Notes: generated from the letters alone by a model not told the origin. 64,000 nucleotides of DNA from Lachnospiraceae bacterium (GCA_017624235.1 JAGANL010000023.1:32910-96909); one strand, 5' to 3'. Positions 54,325 through 63,382 are shown, counted from the stretch's first letter. Numbers and translations: made by a program.

Positions 54325-57207
54325 CTATCTCGGAACCTCTACCATAATGTAGGCTTCCACGATGTCTAACTCCTGAATCTGGTCAAAGCCTTCAAATACC
54401 AGACCGCATTCAAATCCGGCCTTTACCTCCTTCACATCATCCTTAAACCGCTTTAAGGATGCCAGACTTCCTTCGTAAATCTGCTTTCCTTCTCTGGAGA
54501 TACGTACCTTGCAGCCTCTCTGGAACTCACCGTCCAGCACATAGGAGCCTGCGATATTTCCGACTGCGGAGGCTCTGAAAATCTGACGTACTTCTGCGTG
54601 TCCGATCACCTTTTCCTCAAAAATCGGATCCAGCATACCCTTCATGGCAGCCTCTACATCCTCAATTGCCTGATAGATGACCTTATACAGTCTTACATCC
54701 ACACCTTCCCGTTCTGCGATGGCCTTCGCCGTGGCATCCGGACGTACATTAAAGCCAATGATAATCGCATTGGAAGCGCTTGCCAGACTGACATCGGATT
54801 CATTGATGGCACCGACACCGCCATGGATACATTTTACTACCACTTCCTCATTGGAAAGCTTCATCAGGCTCTGTTTTACTGCTTCCACACTACCCTGTAC
54901 GTCAGCCTTGATGATCAGGTTCAGTTCCTTCAGATTGCCTTCCTGAATCTGGCTGAACAGATCGTCCAGAGACATCTTGGACTTCGTTTCTTCCAGCATC
55001 TTCTCTTTGTGCTGTGCAAGGTAGGTCTCTGCAAAGGACTTCGCCACCTTATCACTCTCATGTGCAATGATAACCTCTCCGGCATTCGGTACATCAGACA
55101 GACCGAGAATCTCAACCGGAGTAGACGGGCCTGCTTCCTTCACACGTCTGCCCTTATCATCAATCATGGCCCTTACCTTGCCGTGGCTTGCACCGGCAGA
55201 AACAAAATCACCTACATGCAGGGTTCCCTTCTGTACCAGTACCGTAGCAACCGGGCCGCGTCCCTTGTCAAGCTCAGCCTCGATGACAAGACCTCTTGCA
55301 CGTCTGTTCGGATTTGCCTTTAACTCCAGAATTTCAGCCGTCAGAAGAATGGTCTCCAACAGATCGCTGATACCGGTGCCTGCCTTTGCGGATACCGGAA
55401 CAAATTCCGTCGTGCCGCCCCAGTCTACGGAAATCAGCTCGTGCTCTGCAAGCTCCTGCTTTACACGGTCAATATTGGCACTCGGCTTATCAATCTTATT
55501 GACTGCCACGATAATTTCAATGCCTGCAGCCTTGGCATGATTGATTGCCTCCACCGTCTGAGGCATCACACCGTCGTCTGCTGCCACAACCAGAATCGCA
55601 ATGTCTGTGGAATTAGCACCACGCATACGCATTGCCGTAAATGCTTCATGTCCCGGGGTATCCAGGAAGGTGATGCTCTGTCCGTCAATATTGACCGTAT
55701 AAGCACCAATATGCTGGGTAATACCACCTGCCTCACGATCGGTTACATTGGTCTTACGGATAGCATCCAGAAGAGAGGTCTTTCCATGGTCTACATGACC
55801 CATAACGCAGATGACAGGAGCTCTCTTCTCCATATCCTCTTCCTTCTCTTCATCCTCTTTTAAGAGTTCCTCGATGACGTCGACCTTCACTTCCTTCTCA
55901 CAGATAATATCAAAGTCAATGGCGATATTCTCTGCTGTTTCAAAATCTACTTCCTGGTTAACCGTCACAATCTGACCCTGCATAAACAGCTTCTTGATAA
56001 TGGCTGCCGGCTGCATCTTCATCTTCTCAGCCAGTTCTTTGATGGTAATGGAATCCGGAATCGTGATTACCTTAATCTGCTCTTCCTGCTTTTCTTCCAC
56101 TTTCTTCTCCGGCTTGATAAAACGGCCGGCTTTATTGGATTTGCCCTTTACCTTATTTTCATCCTCTTCGTAGATATGGTCCTTCTTAGAGCGTTTATCC
56201 TTCTCCTGACTGATTCTTCTCTTTTCTTCATCTCTGTGCTTTTCGGCATCCTTGAGTGGACTTTCCGGCACAAAGCCCTTGCTGCCTGACGGCTTTCTGA
56301 ACTGATTTCCCTGCCTGTCATCGCGTCTTTCAGGGCGGCCGTTACCTGCACCGCCACGACCGTAACCTGCACCGCCATTATTACCCTGACGATCGTTCTG
56401 ACCATTTCCACGATACGGCCTGCTACCGCCTTCACTGCTTCTCTGTCCATTTGCTCCCGTCCTGTTCTGGTTTCTTGTACCGAAATCCCCTCTGTTCCGA
56501 TTGTCTCCTCTGTCACTTCTCGGGTTTTCGCTTCTTCCGCTATTATTCTGCCCATTATTCTGTGCATTATGATTCGGCCGGCTACCCGCATTCTGGATAT
56601 TGCTTCTTCCTGCCGTCTGCTCACGCTGCGCCGCTGCCTGCACCTGACTATTCTTCGGCTGCGCCGCTGCCTGCGTCTGAGTCGTTACCTGTGCCGATGC
56701 CGTTGGCTGTACCTGCGCTGCTGCCTGAGTTTGCGGCTCGGTCTTTGGCCGCGGCTGGCTCTGTGCCTGCGGTTTTGCGCCTGTCGGCCTTACAGCAGAC
56801 TGTGCACCCTGGGGTCTGACTCCCGCTGCGGCCGGTCTGGCACCCTGCACTCCGGCTGCCGGTCTGGCTCCCTGTGGTCTGGCTCCCTGCGGTCTTTCCG
56901 GTCTCTGACCTGCCGGCATCTTGCTGTTATGTGTATTGCTTACAATAATAATGCTCTTTTTCTTCTTCGGTGCTGCCGGAGCCTCTGCCTTCTCCTGCTT
57001 CGGTTCTTCGGCCGGTTCTGCCTGTACGTTTTCCTTCTTTTCCGACTCCTTCTTTCCAAATTCCTTCTTTACCAGTTCGATTTCCGCATCCTCAATAGAG
57101 CTCTGTGCTGCTTTTACTTCATAACCCTTGCCCTGTAATAAAGAAATAATATCCTTGCTCTGTATTTCCAACTCTTTTGCGAGTTCATGCACTTTCATTT
57201 TCGCCAT
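54325..57207 (-). CDS. infB: Translation initiation factor IF-2
   Basis: IF-2 delivers initiator tRNA. The 960-residue product has an IF2-N wing ([22 protein letters not shown]), then a long low-complexity linker (about 70-390) rich in Pro, Gln, Ala, Arg, Gly and Asn with repeats of QGARP, and a second IF2-N module. The GTPase follows ([28 protein letters not shown]), then the C-terminal domains. It follows ylxQ by one base. Confidence 0.98.
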   Translation of the reverse strand: MAKMKVHELAKELEIQSKDIISLLQGKGYEVKAAQSSIEDAEIELVKKEFGKKESEKKENVQAEPAEEPKQEKAEAPAAPKKKKSIIIVSNTHNSKMPAGQRPERPQGARPQGARPAAGVQGARPAAAGVRPQGAQSAVRPTGAKPQAQSQPRPKTEPQTQAAAQVQPTASAQVTTQTQAAAQPKNSQVQAAAQREQTAGRSNIQNAGSRPNHNAQNNGQNNSGRSENPRSDRGDNRNRGDFGTRNQNRTGANGQRSSEGGSRPYRGNGQNDRQGNNGGAGYGRGGAGNGRPERRDDRQGNQFRKPSGSKGFVPESPLKDAEKHRDEEKRRISQEKDKRSKKDHIYEEDENKVKGKSNKAGRFIKPEKKVEEKQEEQIKVITIPDSITIKELAEKMKMQPAAIIKKLFMQGQIVTVNQEVDFETAENIAIDFDIICEKEVKVDVIEELLKEDEEKEEDMEKRAPVICVMGHVDHGKTSLLDAIRKTNVTDREAGGITQHIGAYTVNIDGQSITFLDTPGHEAFTAMRMRGANSTDIAILVVAADDGVMPQTVEAINHAKAAGIEIIVAVNKIDKPSANIDRVKQELAEHELISVDWGGTTEFVPVSAKAGTGISDLLETILLTAEILELKANPNRRARGLVIEAELDKGRGPVATVLVQKGTLHVGDFVSAGASHGKVRAMIDDKGRRVKEAGPSTPVEILGLSDVPNAGEVIIAHESDKVAKSFAETYLAQHKEKMLEETKSKMSLDDLFSQIQEGNLKELNLIIKADVQGSVEAVKQSLMKLSNEEVVVKCIHGGVGAINESDVSLASASNAIIIGFNVRPDATAKAIAEREGVDVRLYKVIYQAIEDVEAAMKGMLDPIFEEKVIGHAEVRQIFRASAVGNIAGSYVLDGEFQRGCKVRISREGKQIYEGSLASLKRFKDDVKEVKAGFECGLVFEGFDQIQELDIVEAYIMVEVPR

Positions 57208-57208
57208 T

Positions 57209-57574
57209 TTAGTCCTCCATGTTTTTAAACTCTCCGTATCTATCCTGTGTAACCGGCATATCCTCCAGATATTTCATAAGCGATTTTGCAAATCCTTCAT
57301 CCGTGACCGCCAGAGAAGCACGCATTTCCTTTCCCATTGCGTGTCCCAGCTCTTCCTTACTTCCAAAGAAATAAAGGGGCACATCATAAAATTTGCACAT
57401 ATTGCGGAACATCTTACAGGTATTGTCCGATGCTTCGCTGCTGACCATGACCAGCGCGGCACTTCCGTCCTTCACCGCACGTTCTGTCATAAATTCACCG
57501 CTTACAACTCTTCTCCCTCTGGCTGCCAGACCTAACAGGGAAAAAATCTTTTTACTGTTCGTTTCCGCTGCCAT
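57209..57574 (-). CDS. ylxQ: L7Ae-family RNA-binding protein (YlxQ-like)
   Basis: The 121-residue protein has the L7Ae/L30e/S12e fold pattern: [20 protein letters not shown], then [20 protein letters not shown], then [32 protein letters not shown]. The family includes kink-turn-binding proteins; in Firmicutes YlxQ sits between ylxR and infB, as here. The ATG at 57574 overlaps the ylxR end by 23 bases. Confidence 0.93.
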   Translation of the reverse strand: MAAETNSKKIFSLLGLAARGRRVVSGEFMTERAVKDGSAALVMVSSEASDNTCKMFRNMCKFYDVPLYFFGSKEELGHAMGKEMRASLAVTDEGFAKSLMKYLEDMPVTQDRYGEFKNMED

Positions 57575-57833
57575 CTTCCCGGTACTCCCTTTCCAGCCTG
57601 TCATAGACCTCCTGTGGAATGCTGACTTTGAACGACCTTTCCAGACCATGGTTCTTTCTTGCCTTTTTCAGACATTCCTCTGAAAAACACAGATAAGCAC
57701 CCCTTCCGTTCTTTCTTCCGGTCGTATCCAGAACAATTTCTCCGTCTGCCGTTTTTAAGACACGCATCATTTCCTTCTTGCTTTTCATTTCGCCACAGCC
57801 GACGCACTGTCTCATCGGAATCTTTTTTGCCAT
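57552..57833 (-). CDS. ylxR: YlxR-family RNA-binding protein
   Basis: This 93-residue protein has the YlxR fold: MRQCVGCGEMKSKKEMMRV (positions 7-25), then DTTGRKNGRGAYLC (about 39-52). Bacterial YlxR binds RNA, and a homologue (RnpM) modulates RNase P. It follows nusA by 6 bases. Confidence 0.95.
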   Translation of the reverse strand: MAKKIPMRQCVGCGEMKSKKEMMRVLKTADGEIVLDTTGRKNGRGAYLCFSEECLKKARKNHGLERSFKVSIPQEVYDRLEREYREDGSGNEQ

Positions 57834-57839
57834 GCTTGC

Positions 57840-59024
57840 CTACTCCTCTGTGAAGCCATCCCCTTCGTTATACTCAGCATATTCTCCGTCTTCGGCATAC
57901 TCTTCGCCTTCTTCATAGCTTCCTTCGTAATTCTCATCGTATTCCTCATACTCATCGCCAAGATAATCCTCATAACGGAAGCCCGGTGCATCCTTCGCCT
58001 GCGTTTCACTCTTAATGTCGATCTTGTAGCCGGTCAGTCTGGCTGCCAGTCTGGCATTCTGTCCTTCCTTACCGATGGCAAGGGAAAGCTGGTAATCCGG
58101 TACGACGACCTTTGCCGTCTTTTCCTCAGGATCTGCAAATACCGCTACGATCTTAGCCGGGGAAAGAGCATTCTGTATCAGATTGCCCGGATTTTCGTCC
58201 CAGTTGATGATATCGATCTTCTCTCCACGCAGCTCCTCTACGATGGAATTGACTCTGGCTCCATTTAATCCGACACATGCACCGACTGCATCTACGTTCG
58301 GGTCATTGGACCAGACTGCCATTTTAGTTCTGCTGCCTGCCTCTCTGGCAATGCTCTTAATTTCCACCGTGCCATCCTTGATTTCTGTCACTTCGGATTC
58401 AAACAGTCTCTTGACCAGTTCCGGATGGGTACGGCTCACTAAAATTCTCGGTCCTTTAGGAGTATTCTTCACCTCCAGAATATATACCTTAATTCGTTCG
58501 GTCGGCTTAAATACTTCTCCCTTTACCTGTTCGCTCTCATTTAAAATGGCATCTGCTTTTCCAAGGTTAATGCTGATATTACGTCCCAGATATCTCTGTA
58601 CGATACCTGTAACCACATCCTTTTCCTTTTCATAATACTGATTATAAATTACACTTCTTTCTTCCTCACGGATTTTCTGAAGGATTACATTTTTCGCATT
58701 CTGTGTAGCAATACGTCCAAATTCTTTGGACTTGATTTCCACATGGATGATGTCACCCAGCTGCGCCCGGGAAGAAATCTCTCTGGCATCCTCCAGCGAA
58801 ATCTGCAGGCAGTCATCCTCTACCTCTTCCACAACTTCCTTTTCCGCATAGCAAAGGAAATCGCAGGTTTCCCGATTTACCTCTACCTTAATATTATCTG
58901 CTTTTCCGAAATGATTCTTGCAGGCTGTCAGCAGAGAATTTTCGATCGCCTCAAACAGGGTTTCCTTGCTGATTTCCTTCTCCTTCTCCAAAATATCCAA
59001 TGCTTCCATCAATTCCTTATTCAT
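57840..59024 (-). CDS. nusA: Transcription elongation/termination factor NusA
   Basis: NusA binds RNA polymerase and modulates pausing, termination and rRNA antitermination. The 394-residue protein has the N-terminal RNA-polymerase-binding domain, an S1 domain (about 130-200), and two KH domains (about 215-350). It ends in a very acidic tail (DEYEEYDENYEG, then EEGEEYAEDGEYAEYNEG), which replaces the repeat domains of proteobacterial NusA. It follows rimP by 20 bases. Confidence 0.97.
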   Translation of the reverse strand: MNKELMEALDILEKEKEISKETLFEAIENSLLTACKNHFGKADNIKVEVNRETCDFLCYAEKEVVEEVEDDCLQISLEDAREISSRAQLGDIIHVEIKSKEFGRIATQNAKNVILQKIREEERSVIYNQYYEKEKDVVTGIVQRYLGRNISINLGKADAILNESEQVKGEVFKPTERIKVYILEVKNTPKGPRILVSRTHPELVKRLFESEVTEIKDGTVEIKSIAREAGSRTKMAVWSNDPNVDAVGACVGLNGARVNSIVEELRGEKIDIINWDENPGNLIQNALSPAKIVAVFADPEEKTAKVVVPDYQLSLAIGKEGQNARLAARLTGYKIDIKSETQAKDAPGFRYEDYLGDEYEEYDENYEGSYEEGEEYAEDGEYAEYNEGDGFTEE

Positions 59025-59044
59025 TTTCTCTTTTACCTCCTATG

Positions 59045-59509
59045 TTAAAAATCAAAGGTCAACCGTATCAGTGCGATGTCCGCTCTTGCAAATGCCCGTT
59101 CCGCTCCATCCACCTCAATCGTCACCGTATCCTGATCGTAGGATTTTAGGATTCCTACAAATTCTTTACATTTATCAATCGGTTTATAAGTTCTAAGCTC
59201 TACTTCTTCTCCCAGACTTTTCTGCAGATGCTTATCCTTTTTCAAAGTCCTGCCAAGTCCCGGACTGCTTACCTCCAATATGTAAGCATCCTCCACAAAA
59301 TCGGCCTGATCGAGCGCCTCAGACAGGGCACGGCTGACTGTCTCACAGTCATTGATATCAACGCCGCCTTCCTTATCGATATACGCCCGCAGGTACCAGT
59401 CGCTTCCTTCTTTTACATATTCCACATCATAGATGGACACACCGTTTGCTTCGGCAATCGGCTGTAAAAGCTCTTCGGTCTTCTTCTCATACGTTTCACG
59501 TTTTGACAT
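59045..59509 (-). CDS. rimP: Ribosome maturation factor RimP
   Basis: RimP is needed for 30S maturation. The 154-residue product has the start MSKRETYEKKTEELLQPIAE, the GSDWYLRAYIDKEGGVDINDCETVSRAL core, and the LEVSSPGLGRTLKKD motif (about 76-90). The ATG at 59509 is close to the family start; the longer one at 59572 would lie inside the leader hairpin. It heads the rimP-to-ribF operon. Confidence 0.96.
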   Translation of the reverse strand: MSKRETYEKKTEELLQPIAEANGVSIYDVEYVKEGSDWYLRAYIDKEGGVDINDCETVSRALSEALDQADFVEDAYILEVSSPGLGRTLKKDKHLQKSLGEEVELRTYKPIDKCKEFVGILKSYDQDTVTIEVDGAERAFARADIALIRLTFDF

Positions 59510-59551
59510 GAAGTTACCTGCCTTCCCATATTTAATTGTCTCTCTTACCAC

Positions 59552-59595
59552 CTTTGTTTCCTGCAAAAACAAAGAGTGGACATCCGTCCACTCTT
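59552..59595 (-). promoter_or_regulatory. Possible attenuator in the rimP leader
   Basis: Within the predicted leader, a perfect 10-base hairpin (59572-59581 with 59586-59595) is followed by TGTTTTTGC, like a terminator. A second 8-base hairpin (CTTTGTTT at 59567-59574 with AAACAAAG at 59552-59559) overlaps its 3' arm by 3 bases, so the two may exclude each other. The hairpin may simply end transcription from the upstream gene. Confidence 0.5.
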
Positions 59596-59624
59596 AACTA
59601 GTAAGAATCATTTATTTCTCTTTC

Positions 59625-59652
59625 AGTATAGCACTGTTTTGCATAATTGCAA
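59625..59652 (-). promoter_or_regulatory. rimP-nusA-infB operon promoter
   Basis: On the minus strand, TTGCAA (59647-59652) and TATACT (59625-59630) are 16 bases apart, predicting a start near 59617, upstream of the leader hairpins. Confidence 0.6.
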
Positions 59653-59689
59653 GGGTTTTCCCGTAAAAACTTTGAAAAAATCTTCCGCC

Positions 59690-60721
59690 TTATGGCCTGT
59701 AATCATTGGCAGCCAGCGTGATTTCTCCGAGTGAAGAATAACCGGCGGTTTTTGCCCCTGCCAGACACCATTTATGGATAATTCCATAAGACTGGTCATC
59801 CCAGGTGCAGTCCACATGATACCACTGACCATCCACATTCACTACATTCCAGGCATGTCCGGCTCCATTTCGGATACCCGTTCCCACATAACACGGAACA
59901 CCCATCTGATCCATAAACTTCTGGAACAAAAGCGCATAGCTCGTACAAACTCCCTGACCGCTTGCCAATGCATCATAGGCTGACTTGTAATCGGCCGTTC
60001 CCGCTACCGTTTCATCGGAATAGGCGATCTGCTTGCAGATAAAGTCATGAACCCGCACTACCTTATCATAGGTACTGCCCTGATTCATCTGCGGAACCAG
60101 CTGTGCAACCGCAGCATCCACTGCATTTTCTTCTGCAATCGTGCTGACCCGTTGAATCTCCACTTTACAGTTTCGCCCGGACTGTCTGGCCATCAGTCCA
60201 TTGATGGTAGCCTGTTCATAATCCTGCAACGGAGCATGCATTGCCGCTGCAACCGTCTGATACATGGTTTGATAAGTACCTGTTCCACCCGTCAAAAGAA
60301 TACAGCTTGCATGCGCTTCAATACCCCGTTTCACAATGGACGCTGTCTCTTCATTATTGGTAACAGCAGCTTCCAGCTTCTCCAGCTTTTCTGTCGGTGT
60401 ATAAACAGGTGCTGTCGGCGCCTGTACCAACTGATTCCCCGGTGTATAGAAGACACCGCCGATCGACACCCGATACCAGCCATTCGAAGTAATTCCCGTA
60501 ACCTGTATCGGTATTCCGGCGCCTACGGTGGAGACTGGCGCAATCCCCGCATCCGGCTCCGTATAAAAGGAAGTCTGATTTGTCGTATACAGAATTGCTG
60601 CCGCATCCGTTGTCGAATATACTGCTGCCTCTGTCCTGCCTGCCGTTCCCAATGCCAGCATGAGTGCACAAAGCAAACAGGCTGAAAGTTTTGTTAAGAT
60701 ACTGACCTTTTCTCTTTTCAA
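59690..60721 (-). CDS. Secreted transglutaminase-like protein with SH3-type repeat
   Basis: The 343-residue protein has a signal peptide (ACLLCALMLALGTAGRTEAA) followed by an SH3-like module (about 45-95) and a transglutaminase-type catalytic domain. Cys in GQGVCTSYALLFQKFMDQMG, His in GAGHAWNVVNVDG and Asp in YHVDCTWDDQ form the triad. Members of this group are often wall-associated in Lachnospiraceae; activity unproven. It starts at a TTG (60721) with GGGGAGG ten bases upstream, 20 bases after the partner gene on the same strand. Confidence 0.83.
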   Translation of the reverse strand: MKREKVSILTKLSACLLCALMLALGTAGRTEAAVYSTTDAAAILYTTNQTSFYTEPDAGIAPVSTVGAGIPIQVTGITSNGWYRVSIGGVFYTPGNQLVQAPTAPVYTPTEKLEKLEAAVTNNEETASIVKRGIEAHASCILLTGGTGTYQTMYQTVAAAMHAPLQDYEQATINGLMARQSGRNCKVEIQRVSTIAEENAVDAAVAQLVPQMNQGSTYDKVVRVHDFICKQIAYSDETVAGTADYKSAYDALASGQGVCTSYALLFQKFMDQMGVPCYVGTGIRNGAGHAWNVVNVDGQWYHVDCTWDDQSYGIIHKWCLAGAKTAGYSSLGEITLAANDYRP

Positions 60722-60741
60722 ATCTTATGTTCCTCCCCTAT

Positions 60742-61215
60742 TTAATGTGAAATGCGGTTTTCATATTGTCCTGTTTTCAGATAATGTTCATAATATATTG
60801 ACAGATTATTTTCAAAAGCCTGACACAAGTCCGTGTTATGATTCATATAAACATGTACATTAAAGGCTGCAGACCCCTGTCTGCCTTCCTGCATACCGCA
60901 GGCAACAAAATGATCATATAACAATTCAGGATCATTCGATATCGCTGCCAAATCCGAATATGCAGCCGCATAAAATACAGGATCAAACAGGATGCAATTT
61001 TTGAAATCCTCTTTGTCATATTCATCGGCATAGCACTGATATTGACCCGTGTAAGAAGCACCAGTACCGTTGCTGTTCCCACTTTCGTTTTGATCATTAT
61101 GATGCCCTCCGCCATCATCTGTCCGTCCCGAATGTGCACAAGCTACCATGGAAAAAGAAAGTAAGAATACAAAAAATAAGGTGAAAAATATAGCCCTTTT
61201 CATGTGTTTCTTCAT
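60742..61215 (-). CDS. Lipoprotein with two tandem FDP-Y-DL repeats
   Basis: The 157-residue product has a signal peptide ending in a lipobox-like MVAC (Cys26), a Gly/Asn/Ser-rich linker, and two homologous repeats. The first reads FDPVFYAAAYSDLAAI and HFVACGMQEGRQGS; the second reads VHVYMNHNTDLCQAF and HYLKTGQYENR. The repeat is known from secreted Firmicutes proteins, in various copies; function is not. GGAGGG lies six bases before the ATG. It is the first gene of the unit with the secreted transglutaminase-like gene. Confidence 0.68.
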   Translation of the reverse strand: MKKHMKRAIFFTLFFVFLLSFSMVACAHSGRTDDGGGHHNDQNESGNSNGTGASYTGQYQCYADEYDKEDFKNCILFDPVFYAAAYSDLAAISNDPELLYDHFVACGMQEGRQGSAAFNVHVYMNHNTDLCQAFENNLSIYYEHYLKTGQYENRISH

Positions 61216-61337
61216 ATGTAACCCTCCATCTCAGTATGCTATAACACCATTGTACTATTTTCCGAACAACTATAACAGACAGAACATTCGTTTCCAAAGG
61301 GCAGACAATAATCCGGCTGCCCTGTATCCGCTGACGT

Positions 61338-61700
61338 TTACCGTTGTTCGCCGATCAGCGCCTTCAGTACCGTTTCTGCCGTAGCATTGTCCTGTAAGCC
61401 GATGGCCTGTTCCATACCAATGGATACCAGCACCGCAATCGCCCTCAAACGGGTCTCCTGCTGTGTATCAAACGGGCCAGCACAAAACAGCAGGGATCTG
61501 GTCAGATTCACGCCTATATAATATGCGATTCCTGTACAGCGCCCTTTATCAATCCATAGTTTTTTACTCCTGTCGAAACTTCTACCGCATATTCCGTAAT
61601 CTCTCCAGGCACCGCTGCACCAGCTTCCACCGCTTCTCATCCAGTTTTTCTCTGGTTTCTGCGTTTTTCTCCTGATCCTCCTTCCCCTTCTCCTTAGCAT
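61338..61700 (-). pseudogene. Frameshifted gene remnant, unknown family
   Basis: The C-terminal part of the minus-strand frame (RCTGIAYYIGVNLTRSLLFC, then LRAIAVLVSIGMEQAIGLQDN) looks like real protein. Its N-terminal 50 residues are Arg/Trp/Ser-rich and unnatural. Protein-like text continues in the other frames: EYAVEVSTGVKNYG around 61555-61610, and DAKEKGKEDQEKNAETREKL around 61640-61700. Two frameshifts (near 61620-61640 and 61540-61560) would join them. I do not recognise the family. Confidence 0.4.
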
Positions 61701-61724
61701 CCTCGGTTATCCTGCTATTTTTTA

Positions 61725-61859
61725 GAAGACCTGAAAATTATAAAAGACAAATGGAACAGTACGTACCTGGAAAAAGCCATTGATGAAATTTCAAAAGGAG
61801 GGGATAACAGGCAGATAAATAAGCAAAGCACCTATAGAAAGATTACCTATTTTTTGTAG
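61725..61859 (+). pseudogene. Truncated copy of the small gene at 62357-62617
   Basis: The plus-strand frame IIKDKWNSTYLEKAIDEISK matches the C-terminal part of the intact small protein (LIKDKWKSMYLEKAIDEISK). By eye, 50 of 58 bases are identical. It then diverges and stops at 61857. No start or ribosome site precedes it, so it is a 3' fragment of a duplicated gene. Confidence 0.6.
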
Positions 61860-62013
61860 ACAAAAAGTATAAAATAGTCATATCTAATGTGGTGGTTGGG
61901 TATGATACAACATGAATTTGAAAGGATTTTTGTCAAAAATTGTCTATGACTTTATAATGAAAAATGATCTTCTTGCTATATGATATTCTCAAAAAGCAAA
62001 GGAGTTATATAAT

Positions 62014-62073
62014 ATGACATACGAAGAATATTGCAAAATGTTTGATCATGGTTATGATGATACAAGAAGATAA
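62014..62073 (+). pseudogene. 19-codon start of a lost gene
   Basis: ATG at 62014 is preceded by AAAGGAG at nine bases and encodes MTYEEYCKMFDHGYDDTRR before a stop. A good ribosome site with such a short frame suggests a gene cut off early by decay. A real micropeptide is less likely. Between 61860 and 62356 I see only this and the recombinase scar. Confidence 0.3.
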
Positions 62074-62159
62074 TCTGTCAAACCATGGCACAGAAATTAT
62101 CTTTCATGCCATCAGCATCCTGATAAATCGTTTCAGTTTTGAAATATGTATTATATTAC

Positions 62160-62240
62160 CGCAAATATCCGCTTTCTCTGATTTACGTATAGTTCCTTCC
62201 CAATCTATCCAGACTGACAATAACCAACAGATCACCCTTC
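62160..62240 (-). pseudogene. Serine recombinase (resolvase/invertase) fragment
   Basis: On the minus strand, 62239 to 62186 read KGDLLVIVSLDRLGRNYT. This matches the conserved catalytic-domain segment of serine recombinases (GD-L-V-x-LDRLGRN). A frame-shifted IRESGYLR follows, as expected for the next helix. Stop codons and shifts surround it, so it is a scar of a mobile element, not a gene. Confidence 0.6.
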
Positions 62241-62356
62241 CTACACTATTGATATTCTCCGTAAAAGGACACCTTTGTAGACAATTTTTGTTTCCTGTTG
62301 ATACTGCAATTTAAAGGGGATACACTATAATTGAAATTTAGAAAAAGGAGATTTTA

Positions 62357-62617
62357 ATGAATATCGCAATCAAGAGCACAAACCATCTGAAAGAATTTCT
62401 GCATGGTCTACATAGTAAACTGGAAGATATGATGTTTTCCATAATTTTAAAAACACCCGAAAGATTGATTCCTCGTTTCCTTATGGAATGGCTCGATAGG
62501 TACACTACCAATCGTATTAATCAACTTAATCAAGAACTCATAAAAGACAAGTGGAAAAGCATGTATCTTGAAAAAGCCATAGATGAGATTTCAAAAGATC
62601 AGCAGGCAGACAAATAA
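62357..62617 (+). CDS. Small hypothetical protein, duplicated locally
   Basis: The 86-residue protein has AAAGGAG six bases before the ATG and a helical, charged pattern (HLKEFLHGLHSKLEDMM at 11-27, LEKAIDEISKDQQADK at the end). A second, truncated copy of its 3' end lies 0.8 kb upstream. I do not recognise the family. It is likely an accessory gene of the island and is AT-rich compared with the housekeeping genes. Confidence 0.6.
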   Translation: MNIAIKSTNHLKEFLHGLHSKLEDMMFSIILKTPERLIPRFLMEWLDRYTTNRINQLNQELIKDKWKSMYLEKAIDEISKDQQADK

Positions 62618-62619
62618 AA

Positions 62620-62659
62620 AAGCACCTTCAAAAGAATGTTATTTCTTCCGTTGGTGCTT
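62620..62659 (-). terminator. Terminator of the toxin-antitoxin unit
   Basis: Arms AAGCACC and GGTGCTT (62620-62626, 62653-62659) with a T-run on the minus strand lie past the PIN gene stop. The loop is long, so the call is moderate. Confidence 0.5.
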
Positions 62660-62681
62660 CCATTGTCTATTGATATGTGAA

Positions 62682-63095
62682 TCACATTTCTAAATACTCT
62701 TTTGGAGTAATTGCCTTTACTTCCGATGTAGCATAATCAGAGGTATTCCTTGTAACAATATAATCTGCTTCATACGACTTGGCACATTCCATTTGTACGC
62801 AATCCTCAAAATCAGAAAACTCCTCATTGACAAGCCCTGATATAAGTTTGGCTTTGTCTATTCCCTCTACATCAAAGATTTTGCACAGATTCAATAATAC
62901 TTCTCTGCGTTCCTTCGAGTTATAGTCTTTCCTTAATATAAAGAACATATTAGGAATCGAATGTGCTGCAATACAACCTCTTGCTTTTCCATCTATACAA
63001 GACAAAATAACTTCCTTTGCATCCTCAAAAAACAGCTCATGTTCAAGGAGATAATCCAATAACACATTGGTATCAATCAGAATCCTAATTACCAT
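62682..63095 (-). CDS. PIN-domain toxin (VapC-like)
   Basis: The 137-residue protein is a PIN-fold nuclease with acidic active-site residues at D8 (LIDTNVLLDYL), D98 (FEDCVQMECA) and D120 (TRNTSDYA). These are the usual metal-binding set of VapC-type ribonuclease toxins, with a helical middle of KERREVLLNL. It overlaps the upstream small antitoxin gene by 11 bases, in the antitoxin-then-toxin order of type II systems. The RNA target is unknown. Confidence 0.87.
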   Translation of the reverse strand: MVIRILIDTNVLLDYLLEHELFFEDAKEVILSCIDGKARGCIAAHSIPNMFFILRKDYNSKERREVLLNLCKIFDVEGIDKAKLISGLVNEEFSDFEDCVQMECAKSYEADYIVTRNTSDYATSEVKAITPKEYLEM

Positions 63096-63309
63096 ACTTT
63101 TCTTCCCTATAAGAAGCTAATTCTGCTTCATCATCTGTAACAGTTCCTTTCCTGCGTAACTGTTCCAATCTTGCAAACGCTTCTTTCCTTTCTGATTGAG
63201 GATCAGTATATAAGCCATTTAAGCCTTGCATTATCTGAAGAATAAAGCCAAGTTTGTCTTCTGGTAACTTTTCCAATTCCATCATTGCGCTCTGCCTTAA
63301 AGCTGTCAT
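63085..63309 (-). CDS. Antitoxin partner of the PIN toxin
   Basis: The 74-residue protein has an N-terminal helical pair (MMELEKLPEDKLGFILQIMQGLNGL) and a charged C-terminus (RKEAFARLEQLRRKGTVTDDEAELASYREEKYGN). Small proteins of this layout precede PIN toxins in Firmicutes and neutralise them by wrapping. AGGAGGTG lies 5-6 bases before the ATG. No clear DNA-binding motif is visible at the N-terminus, so autoregulation cannot be shown. Confidence 0.78.
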   Translation of the reverse strand: MTALRQSAMMELEKLPEDKLGFILQIMQGLNGLYTDPQSERKEAFARLEQLRRKGTVTDDEAELASYREEKYGN

Positions 63310-63382
63310 AAAAACACCTCCTGCTCTTCTATTTCAAATTACGATTCCGTAGTTCCTTCTATTACATATTTATTTCCGCTTT

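Noticed and set aside
62042-62314. Plus-strand ORF (90 residues) over the recombinase scar
   Set aside because: The opposite strand holds the recognisable recombinase segment, and this frame lacks a ribosome site or family features.
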